Shown piece by piece: positions 11,828 through 23,018 of a DNA stretch of 64,000 nucleotides; the stretch's first letter is position 1; every line of letters begins with the position of its first letter. The translations under genes were made by a program, and so were the position numbers. The stretch comes from Xanthoparmelia taractica. Lineage: Eukaryota; Ascomycota; Lecanoromycetes; Lecanorales; Parmeliaceae. The DNA lies in NCBI GenBank assembly GCA_033085395.1, contig JANQBS010000196.1, positions 1 through 64,000 on the forward strand. The letters are read 5' to 3'. The notes under the pieces were generated by a model. It was not told the DNA's origin, ran no database searches, and saw nothing but the letters and a program-made list of their open reading frames with translations.

Positions 11828-14800
11828 GATACTATTCTGACACGGTGTGCTCATTCTAGGGCACGCCCGTAAGGTAGGGTTGAGCTAGGGCTAGGTGTTG
11901 CGGAGCTCAAGGTACTATCGCTCTTGACTTATATCAAAACGCGCCGTACTGAAACCCTTCGTTGCCCCACTATCCTCAAGAATATGAACGTCCGGTCTAC
12001 CAAAGAGAGCTCTCGCAAATCACAGATGGCAATGAAGCGCCCCAAGACACCCACGTCCAGAAAGTGGAGATGAAGGACCTTGCTGTCCCATCTAGCATTC
12101 ATCATATCTGACTGCACCATATGATGACGGCAGCGACATTGCTCGCAAAGCACACCTCATCGCCTGCTTTGGATCGCTGTCATCAGGCTCCAGATTGGCA
12201 CCATCTCTTCTCTCACAGCCTTCCTACAACCGAGCGGCAACCTATAACTGCAATCCTACGTCTTCAGCACAAGCAACTTTGCCCGTGGAGAATGGAGCCA
12301 CCTCAAATTTAGGACCTACCTTATTACTATGGGCCGGTATGCCTACTTAACCCCCCCTTCTAGCCAAGAGTCCATCTAATGGCTTCTTGGGAATTCCTCA
12401 TCTTTGCATTCAGAGGTGGCAAGACTAAAGAGCAAAGGACTACAAGAGGAGATCAGGAACTTTGATGGCTTGGCGCAGCAAAGGTGGGGTTTTCCAGGCT
12501 CTCCATTATTGGAGATGATGAGACGGTAGTGGTTGGTGATAAGAATGGAAAAGCATGGGGAGTACCTTCGCGTGGAACATTCTAAATAATTCGAGAGATA
12601 TCTGGAGCATGGTTACACGGAGCCCATACTCGTATGCAGTGTTTCGGAGCGATTCTCCTCCTTAACTATTTGAACATGGGTCGTCAGGCATGTTGGAGAG
12701 CAATATGTATACTTCTGCTTCACAAAAAACGTCATCTCACCAAAAGTCTGTCTTGAGGGAGGATTGCTAACTTCGAATGGTATAGATTTCTTGGGTTCGG
12801 GACAGACGGTGGGGGTGAACAAATCTGGAGCCATCAAAATGGCAAACACTAGCGGAGAAAAACGGTTGTACTACGTGCTGTACCATGGAGTTGTGTCCGA
12901 CGGATCCCTACATCTGGTAATAACACCGCTCGGTATTGAAAGAGATATATTGTACTAGCATTGGATGGAGCAAGGAAAGGAATGCCAGACAAGTACATCT
13001 TGATGCGCAAAAGTCAGCTGAATATAAAAGGCCAGGGGACGAATTTTAGAGTGTTCGGCCGTCTTAACCGCATCGCTACTCGCATCAGGTATTAGTACGG
13101 TGTACGAATCCTGGAAGGTAGCATTGCACGAGCTTGCTGAAGGTGTCTTACACTGTACAGACCGTCTTGAACTCATGCTGTTGATTGATGCCTCTGGATC
13201 AATGACATTGAATCCTCCCGAAGGCATGTTAGGGCTCGATGGCATAGATCAATCCACGACTAGCCCTATAGTGTACGTCTTGTCGATTATCACGTCTACA
13301 AGGGTACTACACCATATGGTCCCTTGACAACAGAAAGCACGTCCTACCCAGCTAGGTATCGATATCGTGACGTCCCCAGCTTACGGCAGACACTGAGGTA
13401 GATTATTTTCAGACCTTTTGACAAAAAATTGGAATACATTTGTCCAGCTCGGTGGCGGTCCTCAGGTCATGAAAGGTTGCCAAACAGTCAAAGCCAGCTA
13501 CTTCCAGCACCAGCATTAAAGTTACTTACGGCCATGGTAGGTAGGACCCTGTGTTTGGGTGGCATGCTCTCGACAACCAGGCCATCGATATGGACGACTT
13601 CGGGTTCAAGCTGCTGGGCGAAACATGGGCGTACGTGACGATCGTACTGGTCGGCAGGGAGAATTGCCCACACCACCATTCGCACGCGATCGAGCTCGAG
13701 GACGTCTCTGAAGTAAACCCGCATGTTGGTTTTTTCGATGTGCATGGAAGAGAGTGTGAGAGGGTGGTTGTGGAAGATATATTGAGCGGTGTCTATCAGA
13801 CACTGAGATCTTCAAGCCAGAGTACGATCTGCCGGCGGAGGAGTTACCGAAGTATTCGGCTTGTTGATGGATTTACTTTAGTCCAGTGGTTGTTGAGGAG
13901 GGAAATCCTAGGCTTGAGTGTTTCTACCATCGCGATAACGGTAGATGCGCATGCCTTGACATTGTTCACGAGACTCTCACGAAGGTGGCGGCTGGGGGGG
14001 GGAAGAAAGCGCTGTGGTTTTGTACCGTAGTTCATGCAGGATCAATGAATTGAGGGGAAGCAGATATGCTCACCTCAAGTCAAAGCTGTGCTTTCAATGC
14101 TAATCTGTGTTGTCATGATTGCCATCCTCAAGGAATGGTCAACTGCGGTGCTGAGTAATACAGATGATTCACGAGGCATGTCAACCCTAAATGGCCCGAA
14201 ATTATTCGGACTTTAGCGAATTTCCGGCAACCCCGACAATTTTCTTACTGTTTGCATCCCCGCCTTTCCAACACGCAGATATCCAACAGCATAAGCAAAA
14301 TTTGGTTTTTGTTTGTGGCTTTGTTCTTTATTGGCCGGGTTTCAAAAGATGGCGCTCGTGAGTGTCAGACCAAGTGACACGATAAAGGAAGAATCCTTTG
14401 AGTTTGGGAAGAGTGCGAGGGGGGAGGGGGGGGGGCCAATTAATGCAAATGCGCGTTATAATAAGCTCTCAAGTCAGCATTCAGCATCCAGCAACTTCCG
14501 CAACTGCGACGTCGCGAAAGGCTGAGACGTGAGGCCCTATAAACACTCCATCAACACTCCATCAACACTCCATCAATACCGGAATAGGTAACAACTTTTG
14601 CAACTACTAATCATCATCAGCTGCTACTACGAGGTAGCAATGACAGCCTGAAAGCGTCTCTCTCTGTCTTTGCCTGACAGACTTTCCGGAATGCTGACAA
14701 GCCTTTGTATCTCATAAGTTGTACAACATACGGAGTAATTCCAACGGCTTCGGGCTCTTGGCTTGTCCCGACCCCGCCAGGATTCACCTTTCACTTTCTT

Positions 14801-14917
14801 CTCCTTCTTTGTCTCTCCCATCGTGCCTACTCTTTTCTTTCCTTTTCAAACTAGACCCACACCTTCTAAGACCGAGAGGAAGGTTCAAGCTTCTCGCCCT
14901 CACCTCCGCCATTCACT
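11828..14917. other. 3.1 kb with only fragmentary reading frames
   Basis: Base composition is normal again, but no convincing gene is visible. The longest open stretch is 13551-14030 (+, 159 codons). It starts at an ATG but ends in a low-complexity GGG run, and an equally protein-like frame runs opposite it at 13488-13745 (-). Shorter + frames at 12764-12958 and 13100-13327 are separated by stops. This may be a decayed gene, or several, between the Copia LTR and the first real gene. I recognise no domain. The interval 14520-14590 contains a short direct repeat of CATCAACACTC units. Confidence 0.4.
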
Positions 14918-16633
14918 ATGCTTTCCAGTATAGGTATGGTAGCCGAAGCAGCTCACGGCCAAGACCTCACGTCCAACAAACATATCGACAACCAACAATT
15001 ACTTTCTCAATTTTACTGTACTTTCTGTCCGGTCGCTCACACTATGAATTACATCGTAAACGCCTTCACGTCGAGGCCAACTTCCGCCAAGTCATTAGCA
15101 TCTGGGGTCAGTGCGCCGTCAATATTCGAGGAGGCCGCCATAGATGAAGAACTGCAAGAGGAATTCCGGCAACCGAAGACTACTTCTATAGCAGATTCAG
15201 ATCTGGCGTCGAAGACGAGGAGCGCATCCAGCAGAACAAGAACCAAAACCGCCATCCGCCTTTGTCATCCGCCTCCTGTCCATGCCCACAAACAGCGTCT
15301 CCATATACGGCCGAGGGTGCTTCTACAACTACAGAAGGTTTCCAAAGCGTCCCGTCCGACCCCTATCTTTGACGTGCTGCCTTCTGTTGTCTTCGCGCCA
15401 AGACTTGCAAGGCATTTCCCCCGTACTTTCAGAGGCAAAGCTGGTCTGGGTGTGGATGACTTGGTGGTTGTTAGTAGTGAGAACTACGAAGCGCAAGACG
15501 TGCACTCTGATGACGTTGACGATTTGTTCGACGACAAATGGGACAAGCGTGAGATCATTGCTGCTATCTGTCAACCAAGCAAAGACGACTACCCGTACGG
15601 TCAAGGAGAGACGGAGATATGCCTGAATCATGGAACATCCTGGACTGCTTCGCAGCGTAAAAGCGGTACTTACGAGTTCGTGTCTACCGACGGCTGTGGT
15701 AATCGAACGGTAGCCAGGTGGGTGCCAAAGCAGTCAAAAAGCGACCGGACCTCCTCTATATCATCTACGCCGGAGGAAAAGAAGTTCAACTTTAGCATAC
15801 TCAACCCAAACTCCCGCCGTCATGCCGTTATCGCAACTCTAGACCGTCAGACAATAGACGTCTCAGATCAGTATTCCCATCCCTCTACAAGTCTAAGCTC
15901 ACAAAATTCGTGCACGCCTACGACATCTTCTTCCATTGCTTCTGACGAACTTAAGACGCCTTCTATAGAATCAAGTCAAACGACTCGAGACCCTATAGAG
16001 GTGGACGATGCATTGAGAACGCTCATCGTCATCACTGGCATCTGGGTAGCATTTCGAGAAGGATTTTCACCAAACTTCAAGTACGGCCAATCCACGCAAG
16101 GTCTACCGACTAGCCCTAATCAGGCCCTGGGTCACAAGCATCGAAGTCTGTCTCTCAACGCGAATCATTTCAATAGCAACCAGTTTAAAATTCCCAAAAG
16201 CCCCAGCCATAGCTTGAGCGGTTCGACACGGACAAGAACCTGCCTTCAGCACACCGTTTCAAGCTCCACTGTACCACTGTCATCCTACCCACCATTTACT
16301 CCACCACAAAGGTCTGTCTCTACCGGTGCGGCTTTTATGCAGCGTCTATCTACGCGCAAATCATCCACGCCGAAGGTCATCCAACTAAGCCCTGTCGGCG
16401 ATTCCGAGGGTAGCGAGACGGAGAGAAATGTGTCCCGAGCAAATGGGTCCCCTCTGCCACGTTCATCAATGAGTTCGCGGGAGGAACGGGATGTTTCACT
16501 GGAACAAGGGATTGTCGGTCTCGGTTTGGATCTGAGGGAGAGCGTTTCTCAATCGATGGAAAGGGAGAGAAGAAGGTCCAGCAGCAGGATGGGGAAGATA
16601 TTTGGCCGGAGTCCAAAAGACCGACACGCGTAA
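14918..16633 (+). CDS. Conserved fungal hypothetical protein, 571 aa
   Basis: A single uninterrupted frame from an ATG at 14918. A second ATG at 15044 (MNYIVNAFTSRPTS) is an alternative start. Residues 200-300 look the most structured: an acidic stretch (DDVDDLFDDKWDKREIIAAI), then a Cys- and Gly-containing region (ICLNHGTSW, STDGCGNRTVARW), then KFNFSILNPNSRRHAVIATL. The last motif resembles one I associate with uncharacterised ascomycete proteins; I cannot name the family. The C-terminal 250 residues are Ser/Thr/Pro-rich and end in a basic, Ser- and Arg-rich tail, so they are probably disordered. Residues 110-165 are unusually Arg/Pro-rich, and another frame there also reads sensibly. A missed intron or small frame error in that part is possible. 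Confidence 0.7.
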   Translation: MLSSIGMVAEAAHGQDLTSNKHIDNQQLLSQFYCTFCPVAHTMNYIVNAFTSRPTSAKSLASGVSAPSIFEEAAIDEELQEEFRQPKTTSIADSDLASKTRSASSRTRTKTAIRLCHPPPVHAHKQRLHIRPRVLLQLQKVSKASRPTPIFDVLPSVVFAPRLARHFPRTFRGKAGLGVDDLVVVSSENYEAQDVHSDDVDDLFDDKWDKREIIAAICQPSKDDYPYGQGETEICLNHGTSWTASQRKSGTYEFVSTDGCGNRTVARWVPKQSKSDRTSSISSTPEEKKFNFSILNPNSRRHAVIATLDRQTIDVSDQYSHPSTSLSSQNSCTPTTSSSIASDELKTPSIESSQTTRDPIEVDDALRTLIVITGIWVAFREGFSPNFKYGQSTQGLPTSPNQALGHKHRSLSLNANHFNSNQFKIPKSPSHSLSGSTRTRTCLQHTVSSSTVPLSSYPPFTPPQRSVSTGAAFMQRLSTRKSSTPKVIQLSPVGDSEGSETERNVSRANGSPLPRSSMSSREERDVSLEQGIVGLGLDLRESVSQSMERERRRSSSRMGKIFGRSPKDRHA

Positions 16634-17229
16634 CAAGAGACAGCTATAGATGCATGGCAGCAATTAGGACTACTGCAATCCAAACCTGTAATCATAGCTA
16701 TAGCTACAGTGCTGAAGGTTGATTCTTTCCATGTACTCCACTGATATCTACGCAAGTGATCAGATTCAAAATAAAGCAAGGTACCCTGTGAGTAGGGACA
16801 GCTTCAAGTAAGGGTGAAATCCTTGGCGTTGGACCTGGTCTGTGCGCGCTTCGGGCGGTAAAAGTTTCCTAAACCTTGCGTCAATTTGGGGGGTTCAAAT
16901 CATTGCTTGCAATCATAACTCCCCTCACACTTTGTCTTACTCTCAACTTATAGTATATGCTATAGCGTGTTGTGGTTACTGTTCTCTCCAGCTGTTTCCT
17001 GAGCTGTCGAGAACCCTAGAATCGCGCATGCTGGATCGATAACAAAGGAGCACACGCCTAGATCGGCGAATGCCCCTCTCCCAACTACCAGGAAAATCTC
17101 GTCCGGCACTTCTAATACAAGGACCCTATATCTTGGAATACCTACGGAATAAAAAGACTACCGGGTTAAAATACCCTATAATCTCAATACAATGATAACG
17201 AGTCCCACCTTTTGAAACAGTCGGTGGAC
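16634..17229. other. Intergenic, no gene seen
   Basis: About 600 bp between two co-directional genes. It should contain the 3' end of the upstream gene and the promoter of the downstream one. I see no clear TATA box, tRNA or repeat. Confidence 0.5.
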
Positions 17230-19914
17230 ATGTCCCAGAATTTCAACGGCTACCGTGGTACACCACACGCCTCACCGCCGCCACACGTAAACAATGACTT
17301 TACAGGCCTCATGGGCTCCCTGATTTCACCTGGCCCTGTTCCCGCGACACCACTCCAGCAAGCCTTCAATATGCCGTTCTACAACGCGACAGCTTGGCAG
17401 AATGCTGGACAGGGGAGTTATAATTTCAACGTGCCATTCCGGGGCTCGCCCGTAAACCAAGATGCTTGGAACCAAAATGGCGGAGATCAGTATATGGCTC
17501 TTGACCATGAAGAGGAGGAAAATGAAGATCAAAACTCACTCATGGCTGTTGACGATACGGAGATTCTCAAGGATCTACAACATAAACAACAGCTCAATCA
17601 GAATGGCGAAATGTTGAGCCACACACAAGTGAAGAATCACGAACCGCCTGTCAAGCCCGGGCAGCTTTCCAACCCCACTTTGTCCTCCCCACTAGCTCTG
17701 CCTCACCCAAGACTACAGGGTCCATCAACCCCTGTTCCAGCATTGGTGACAAAATCTCCAATGGTCAACGATAGCGCTGCGCGTGCAGCGGAGCTTAGAG
17801 CGAAGCTCCTGGCTAAAAGGCCATCGACTACAGCATCTCCGCGATCAAGTCCAGCTGTAAAGAAAGCAGAGCTTCCCAATGCGACACAGACCAGCACCCA
17901 AGAGCCACAGAAGAATGGAGCATTGCCGAGAAAGCAGAAGACAGAGGATGCATCGAAACAGGCCGCGAACCAGGCGACCGCAGCCACAAAGGCAGAGGAC
18001 AAGCCCACAAACAAAATCCAAGAACGAACCCAAGATAAACCCATCAAAGACGATGAGTTTGAACTTCTTTTTGCTCAAGCCAGGAACGCCGCCGACACTG
18101 CCCAACCGGACATTAAGATGACGAATGGAAGCCGTGTCAATAGAGCGAATGTTGAGAAGCCAGCAGACCCTCCCACCAACGGCGTCAAACTAACAAAGGC
18201 CGCTGTCTCAGATATTCGTCCTGCCTTGCAGAAGAACGGTGGCTCTTCTGAAATGTCCGAAGGCGAGATCCATAGTGGTGCTTCCTCGCCAACTGCCGCT
18301 CGACCGTCTCCCAGAACTATAGAGACAAAGGAGAGCAAACAAGATAACCAAGAAAAGAACGAAAAGCTCGTGCGCCAGAATGAGGTAACCATGGCGTATC
18401 AACCTCTTAAAACACCCAAGCAACCCATAATGGCCCCAGCGAAAATCAGCCCACAGTTGCCGGATCATTCCAAAGCAGAACAATTCCCGTCGCCCAAATT
18501 ATCAAACAAACAGCTCAAACAACAGGCGTGGAAACAACGCAGTGGCTATGCGGCGTCCGATGATCTACCTCCAGATTCACGGAGGGACCGAGATTGGGAT
18601 CGGGATAGGAATCCTAACGGTAGGGATGACGACAGAAATTCAAGAAGACCGTCGACATCTCAAGCATTTGCCAATCCCGCTCAAGTCGAGCGAGACGCTC
18701 GGCGAAGGCCGTCAGATGATGAGCTACGTCGTCTACAGCGCACGGAAGATAATGCCAGGAGAGCAGCGGAATACAAGAAGACTCTTGAAGCCCAGCGAGC
18801 AGCAGCTTCAAAGAAAGCCCCAGACAGCTCCAAGACGCTATCGTCACCAAAGGAGGTGCGCAGCCAAGAAGGGGAAACACGAGCACCGCAGGCTACTAGG
18901 AGACCCAACGATAGAAATGACTCATATCTGACCCAGCTCAAGATCGAGACGCAAATGCCAACAGTCGAGTCTGCGACTGGCGAACAAGATATTGACACCG
19001 TGATGTTTTCTCCCACCGGGCACACCATTGAGGAGGACGAAGACATCAGCGACTGGCTCGAGCTGACCGAATACTACGACCTAGCCCATCGCGAGAGAAG
19101 ACTGACATGGTTTCGCAAGAAGAGAGCGCTTGACGTTCAAAGAGCAGAGCTTGAGCGAGAGGAACAGCTGGAATTGCAAGAAAGGTCAATGCTGAAGCGG
19201 TCGCAATCTGTCCTGCCCCCCAACACTCCGTCCAAAGTAACCCGTCGCACCTCCGTTGTCCATGCCAAAATGCCACCTCCGCCCCTTCCCCTCAAAGAAG
19301 CTAACAGTGTGGGTATCAAGATCAAGGACGCGGCATTGTCCGCCGGACTGTCGACATCACAGACACCCGCAACAACCTTAAAGAGGCAACATGTTGAAGA
19401 TGACCCAGACAATAGGCGCGCACAGCCTGCTGACAAGATAGCACGAACAAACCTAAATGGCCATGCTGCTAACGAGAAGCCACTAACGAGTCCTGCCAGC
19501 GTCAGAGAAGAATCAGCCGTCAGAGGCGATCGATACATACCTCGACAAGGACGAAGCAGATCTCCAGGATTCAGACGTAGGAGCTTGAGTCCTCGTCGAC
19601 AACGATACTCCCGGAGCCCGTCTCCTTATGGGAACAGAGTTCTCTCGAGTGGGAACGGAATTCCGAGGTACCTTCGCACGTGCCACAATTGCGATCAACC
19701 AGGTCATATTGTCAACGAGTGTCCCGAGCCCCGACGCGACGGTAAGGAATGGAATAGGCCGAGTGATTATCAACAATGGGTCTCACCCAACTACCGCGGG
19801 CGCAACCCAGTAGCAATGGCACGAGGAGGAGGCAACCGCTCACCTCACCCTCGTGGTGGAGGCCCTGGGAATCGCTCACGATACAGCTCGATCGGCAGAA
19901 CCGAAGACGGATAG
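17230..19914 (+). CDS. CCHC zinc-knuckle, RS-rich nuclear-type protein, 894 aa
   Basis: The first ATG in frame is at 17230 (MSQNFNGYRG); codons before it start from TTG and are not used. The N-terminal two thirds are low-complexity (Asn, Gln, Ser, Pro, Lys) and look disordered. A conserved-looking segment at about residues 606-657 (DISDWLELTEYYDLAHRERR...) starts with an acidic helix and runs into a Glu/Arg-rich, probably coiled-coil stretch. Residues about 772-804 are an Arg-Ser repeat region (RSRSPGFRRRSLSPRRQRYS). Next comes a single CCHC zinc knuckle, CHNCDQPGHIVNEC (about 818-831), and an Arg/Gly-rich tail. RS repeats with a retroviral-type knuckle point to RNA binding or mRNA processing in the nucleus. 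That is inference from composition; I do not know the named orthologue. Confidence 0.82.
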   Translation: MSQNFNGYRGTPHASPPPHVNNDFTGLMGSLISPGPVPATPLQQAFNMPFYNATAWQNAGQGSYNFNVPFRGSPVNQDAWNQNGGDQYMALDHEEEENEDQNSLMAVDDTEILKDLQHKQQLNQNGEMLSHTQVKNHEPPVKPGQLSNPTLSSPLALPHPRLQGPSTPVPALVTKSPMVNDSAARAAELRAKLLAKRPSTTASPRSSPAVKKAELPNATQTSTQEPQKNGALPRKQKTEDASKQAANQATAATKAEDKPTNKIQERTQDKPIKDDEFELLFAQARNAADTAQPDIKMTNGSRVNRANVEKPADPPTNGVKLTKAAVSDIRPALQKNGGSSEMSEGEIHSGASSPTAARPSPRTIETKESKQDNQEKNEKLVRQNEVTMAYQPLKTPKQPIMAPAKISPQLPDHSKAEQFPSPKLSNKQLKQQAWKQRSGYAASDDLPPDSRRDRDWDRDRNPNGRDDDRNSRRPSTSQAFANPAQVERDARRRPSDDELRRLQRTEDNARRAAEYKKTLEAQRAAASKKAPDSSKTLSSPKEVRSQEGETRAPQATRRPNDRNDSYLTQLKIETQMPTVESATGEQDIDTVMFSPTGHTIEEDEDISDWLELTEYYDLAHRERRLTWFRKKRALDVQRAELEREEQLELQERSMLKRSQSVLPPNTPSKVTRRTSVVHAKMPPPPLPLKEANSVGIKIKDAALSAGLSTSQTPATTLKRQHVEDDPDNRRAQPADKIARTNLNGHAANEKPLTSPASVREESAVRGDRYIPRQGRSRSPGFRRRSLSPRRQRYSRSPSPYGNRVLSSGNGIPRYLRTCHNCDQPGHIVNECPEPRRDGKEWNRPSDYQQWVSPNYRGRNPVAMARGGGNRSPHPRGGGPGNRSRYSSIGRTEDG

Positions 19915-20165
19915 ACGCGCGGCGGGAGGGACAATACTGGCAATGCCCCTCTGAGATTAGAGGACGGCGGCCAGTCTCGTTGGTGATTATCTAGCACTCT
20001 AATTCTTCTTGGCTTTATCGCCATACCTTTATTCTTTGTACAGGCTGCTTTCTACCAGCACACTATTTAATGCATTAGATACCAGACACACATTTTATGA
20101 TCAAAAGCTGCCACGATGAGCAATGGGGAGAATCGCTCAACGTGACGTGGAGGCGATCTGCCCTA
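19915..20165. other. 3' flank of the zinc-knuckle gene
   Basis: AT-rich after the stop, presumably the 3' UTR and termination region. No other feature is seen. Confidence 0.4.
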
Positions 20166-20880
20166 GCTCTCATCGTACTTATACCGTATGCACCCACCTC
20201 ATTCCCTTCCATATCCTCCTCCCATTCCCCTTCCTTAATCCCTTCGCACCTGCCCTTTTCCCTACTTCTTCTTCATCTTCATCTTCATCTTCATCTTCAT
20301 CTTCATCATCATCTTCTTCTTCTTCTTCTTCTTCTTCTTCTTCTTTCCTTTCTTTCTTCCCTGCCCTCTTCTTTCCCCACCTCCCTATACCCCCCAACCA
20401 AACCATCCTTGAACCCCCCCTCCCCCCTCCGTCTTCTTACCCCCCTGCGCTCCTCCCTCCTCGCGAACCATACATCAAGCACCCAGCCCACAACCCATCC
20501 CATCCCCACCCCGCCCCGCCCCGCTCCTACCTCCTCCCATTCCCACAACCCCATCTCACCTCACCTCACCTCTTTCCGCCAATCATCCCCACTACCGTTC
20601 CGGCTTCGCAAATTTCATATAATATCGCCTCCCCTCTCTCCCTTTCCTCCCTCTCCTTTCTTCGTCCCCTCCCCCCCCCCAATTTCCCCACTTCTCCCCT
20701 TTCCCTTTCCCTTCCTGTCCCGAACTCTCCATCTCATCCCATTCCATACCATCCCATACCGATCTCACCCCCCACCCTCCACCCTCCACCCCCCCCCTCC
20801 CTCGCCCCATCCCATACCGAGCTACGTAGCTATTTGCTTTTGCTTTTGCTTTTACTTTTACTTTTCTTTAATGCTTTGTG
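20166..20880 (+). repeat. Polypyrimidine tract with (CTTCAT)n and (CTT)n microsatellites
   Basis: For about 700 bp the + strand is almost all C and T. It includes a CTTCAT hexamer array (about 20268-20312) running into a CTT array (about 20312-20345), then long C-runs and CCCATCC/CCTCACC-type units. Two overlapping + frames of about 260 codons stay open only because pyrimidine runs lack stops; they encode Ser/Pro/Leu repeats and are not treated as genes. Purine/pyrimidine asymmetry of this kind can form triplex DNA, but that is inference. Confidence 0.75.
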
Positions 20881-20894
20881 CGTGGGTTTCTGGC

Positions 20895-21190
20895 TTTCTG
20901 ATGGTTGATGGTTGATGGGAAGGGATGGGATGGATAATGGTTGGTGGGATGGGATGGTATGGTTGATGGGATGGGTGTGGTTTGGTTTGGTATGGTATGG
21001 TAGGCTTTTCATCTTTGCGGTGTTTGGGTTGTTGTGTGCGGGGTTTTTGGGAGGGGAAGAGGGTGGATGGGGATGGGATTGGGGATGGAGATGGGGATTG
21101 GAAGGAAACGGGGATGGGAATGGGGTTGTGAGAAGAGGGTGGTGGGTATGGGAATGGGGATGGGGATGGAGGTGTGAAAGAGTGTGGGTG
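20895..21190 (+). repeat. G-rich (GGGATGG)n-type low-complexity tract
   Basis: Directly after the polypyrimidine tract the + strand switches to G-rich units such as GATGGGATGG, GGTTTGGTATGG and GGGGATGGGGATGG. The strand bias therefore flips near 20890. There are many GGG and GGGG runs spaced 3-8 bases apart, so G-quadruplex potential is high. No coding signal. Confidence 0.7.
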
Positions 21191-22382
21191 TCATCCATCT
21201 CCCACTGAGCCAAGCCATGCTTTTTCTAAAGGTGAGAGTGGTAAGATCTCACATGGATCAGAACCATCTTGGAGCTTGTAGACTCGGTAGAGCTTCGAGA
21301 CGATCTCGGAGCATGCGTTCGCTGATTGATGGTTCTGTGGAAGGGAAAAGGCTAGGGTAAGCATTTTGTTTCAGTGAAGAAGGTCTGTTAGGTCTCATGT
21401 GAAGGATTGGAGAGTGATGATCATGAGTATGAATGGATGTCGAGCGAGCGTCACATAAGGCTTGAAATGGATGGTGTAATTCAACTGGTTTTCACCCTTG
21501 AGGCGCATGACTCCTATCCAATGTCCTACTGGACTGCACCCCGCGCCATGGCTCGTGAATAGCATGAATAATCCAATACGGACCCAAAGTCCCTGATCTT
21601 TATGTTGAGCCAGCTCGCTACCGGAGCCATCCGTATTGTCTAGCCTCAAAGACAACTTCGAGCTACAAGGCAACAAGTTTGAGGGTCATGGCTCGGCGTC
21701 ATTTTGCCAGTCAAATAGGCGGGTGTGCAATGTTTGTTCGTCGAGGTTGGCGAGAGGAAGGCGTTTGTACGTATTGGGAATGATGGCGAGGATGGTAGAT
21801 GGTGCGGAAGACAAGGCCGGTAAAGTTGGAGAAAGGGGTGATGGCACAGTGGTGACGGTGGGCAGAAGAACGTACTTGCGTTAGATCTTGTTTGTCGGTA
21901 ACAAAGATTCGTGGTTGGTGATATAGTGATGTGGTAATCGTTCTCGAACGTTGTGTTGCGCTGAAGCACTTTTCGACATGGCTGCATGGACAAGTCGACG
22001 GGTTGTTGAGAAGTTGGTGAGACGACGGCGTAGTTTCAGAGCTTGCTGGGTCCGTCGTACTGTAAATTTCTCATATAAGGGGTGAGGGCTGTGGGCTCTC
22101 GCTGGATTTGGGGTATTCAGACTCCGAAGGTAGAAAATGAAAACCGCAAGGGAGGATATCGTAAATTCCACGCTCAACTCCTAGCTGTGCAAGGATAGAA
22201 AGATGAAAAGAAAGTGTGTAGCTCAACGATAGCAGAAGCCTGCTGTGAGCTTGAAAGAATGAATGGGTCCGCTGGATTCCGGACTGCGGGTCGCATACAA
22301 CAAGATATTCGTGGGCGTACAAGGGTATCTGCTCATCCATAACACCGGTCGGCTTATCGCCACCAGCTCTACTAGAACACCA
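21191..22382. other. Intergenic 1.2 kb, no gene supported
   Basis: Only short overlapping frames on both strands; none has a recognisable domain or good start context. I see nothing else in it. Confidence 0.4.
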
Positions 22383-23018
22383 TCAAAAAGATTGCAAGAC
22401 CTTCTTGCTTAGACTTTGTTTCTGATCATCGACCAGCTCGGACAATCCCTCCCTCTTCCGCTTCTTTGCCGCATTAAGCACCATGCCCCTATTGATTGGT
22501 CTCCCCCCCGGTGTGCAAGGATTAGTAAACAGCTCAGGTCTTGTTGACATAATGTCATCCTCGTCAATGAAGTCCGTTCCCTCTGCTTCGGCTTTCTTTT
22601 TCGCCTCGAGATAATTATTAAATCCGCGCCCGAGGTCGATGAGTTCAGCCGCGACCATAGTCTCGCTTGGTTTCCAGATCGCGTTCTTCTTCATGCGTTT
22701 ACGAAGACTCAATAGTTCGTAACCAGTCAAACGGAGCCAGGGATGGTGTTTACTCCCCATCGGGGCATTTGCTGGAGGTGGTTCCAGTTGCAGTATGGCG
22801 TTGGTAACCGAGATCCCGGCAAGTCCGCTGTGTACATTTGTACCTCGGCTCTTGGGCGTTCGGATGATGCGGTCTTTGGGCTCGATCTTCGGTTTCTCAA
22901 CGCTGGCTAATAGTTCACCCATGAGTTGTGCGGAGGGATCATCGGTTGGCGAGCTAGTGCGGTTGTTGGGCGTTTGCATAATGGGCGAACCCGCTCCGGT
23001 TTCGTTTGTTTTTGGCAT
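22383..23018 (-). CDS. Conserved-looking hypothetical protein, 211 aa
   Basis: The first ATG of the frame is at 23018 (MPKTNETGAGSPIMQ); the longer upstream extension begins with TTG. The N-terminal half is rich in Pro, Thr and Ser. Residues about 70-150 look folded: GLAGISVTNAILQLEPPPAN, then WLRLTGYELLSLRKRMKKNA and SETMVAAELIDLGRGFNNYL. A Lys/Arg-rich segment near the C terminus (NAAKKRKREGL) could be a nuclear localisation signal. I do not recognise the family. The single-exon frame, regular composition and basic motif make a small nuclear protein plausible, but that is inference. Confidence 0.72.
   Translation of the reverse strand: MPKTNETGAGSPIMQTPNNRTSSPTDDPSAQLMGELLASVEKPKIEPKDRIIRTPKSRGTNVHSGLAGISVTNAILQLEPPPANAPMGSKHHPWLRLTGYELLSLRKRMKKNAIWKPSETMVAAELIDLGRGFNNYLEAKKKAEAEGTDFIDEDDIMSTRPELFTNPCTPGGRPINRGMVLNAAKKRKREGLSELVDDQKQSLSKKVLQSF

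Noticed and set aside
17212..17229. Six extra codons before the zinc-knuckle protein
   Set aside because: They begin with TTG; the first ATG (17230) is a better start in a nuclear fungal gene.
20097..20915. Two overlapping + frames of about 260-270 codons in the polypyrimidine tract
   Set aside because: They stay open only because C/T runs lack stop codons; the products are Ser/Pro/Leu repeats without any domain.
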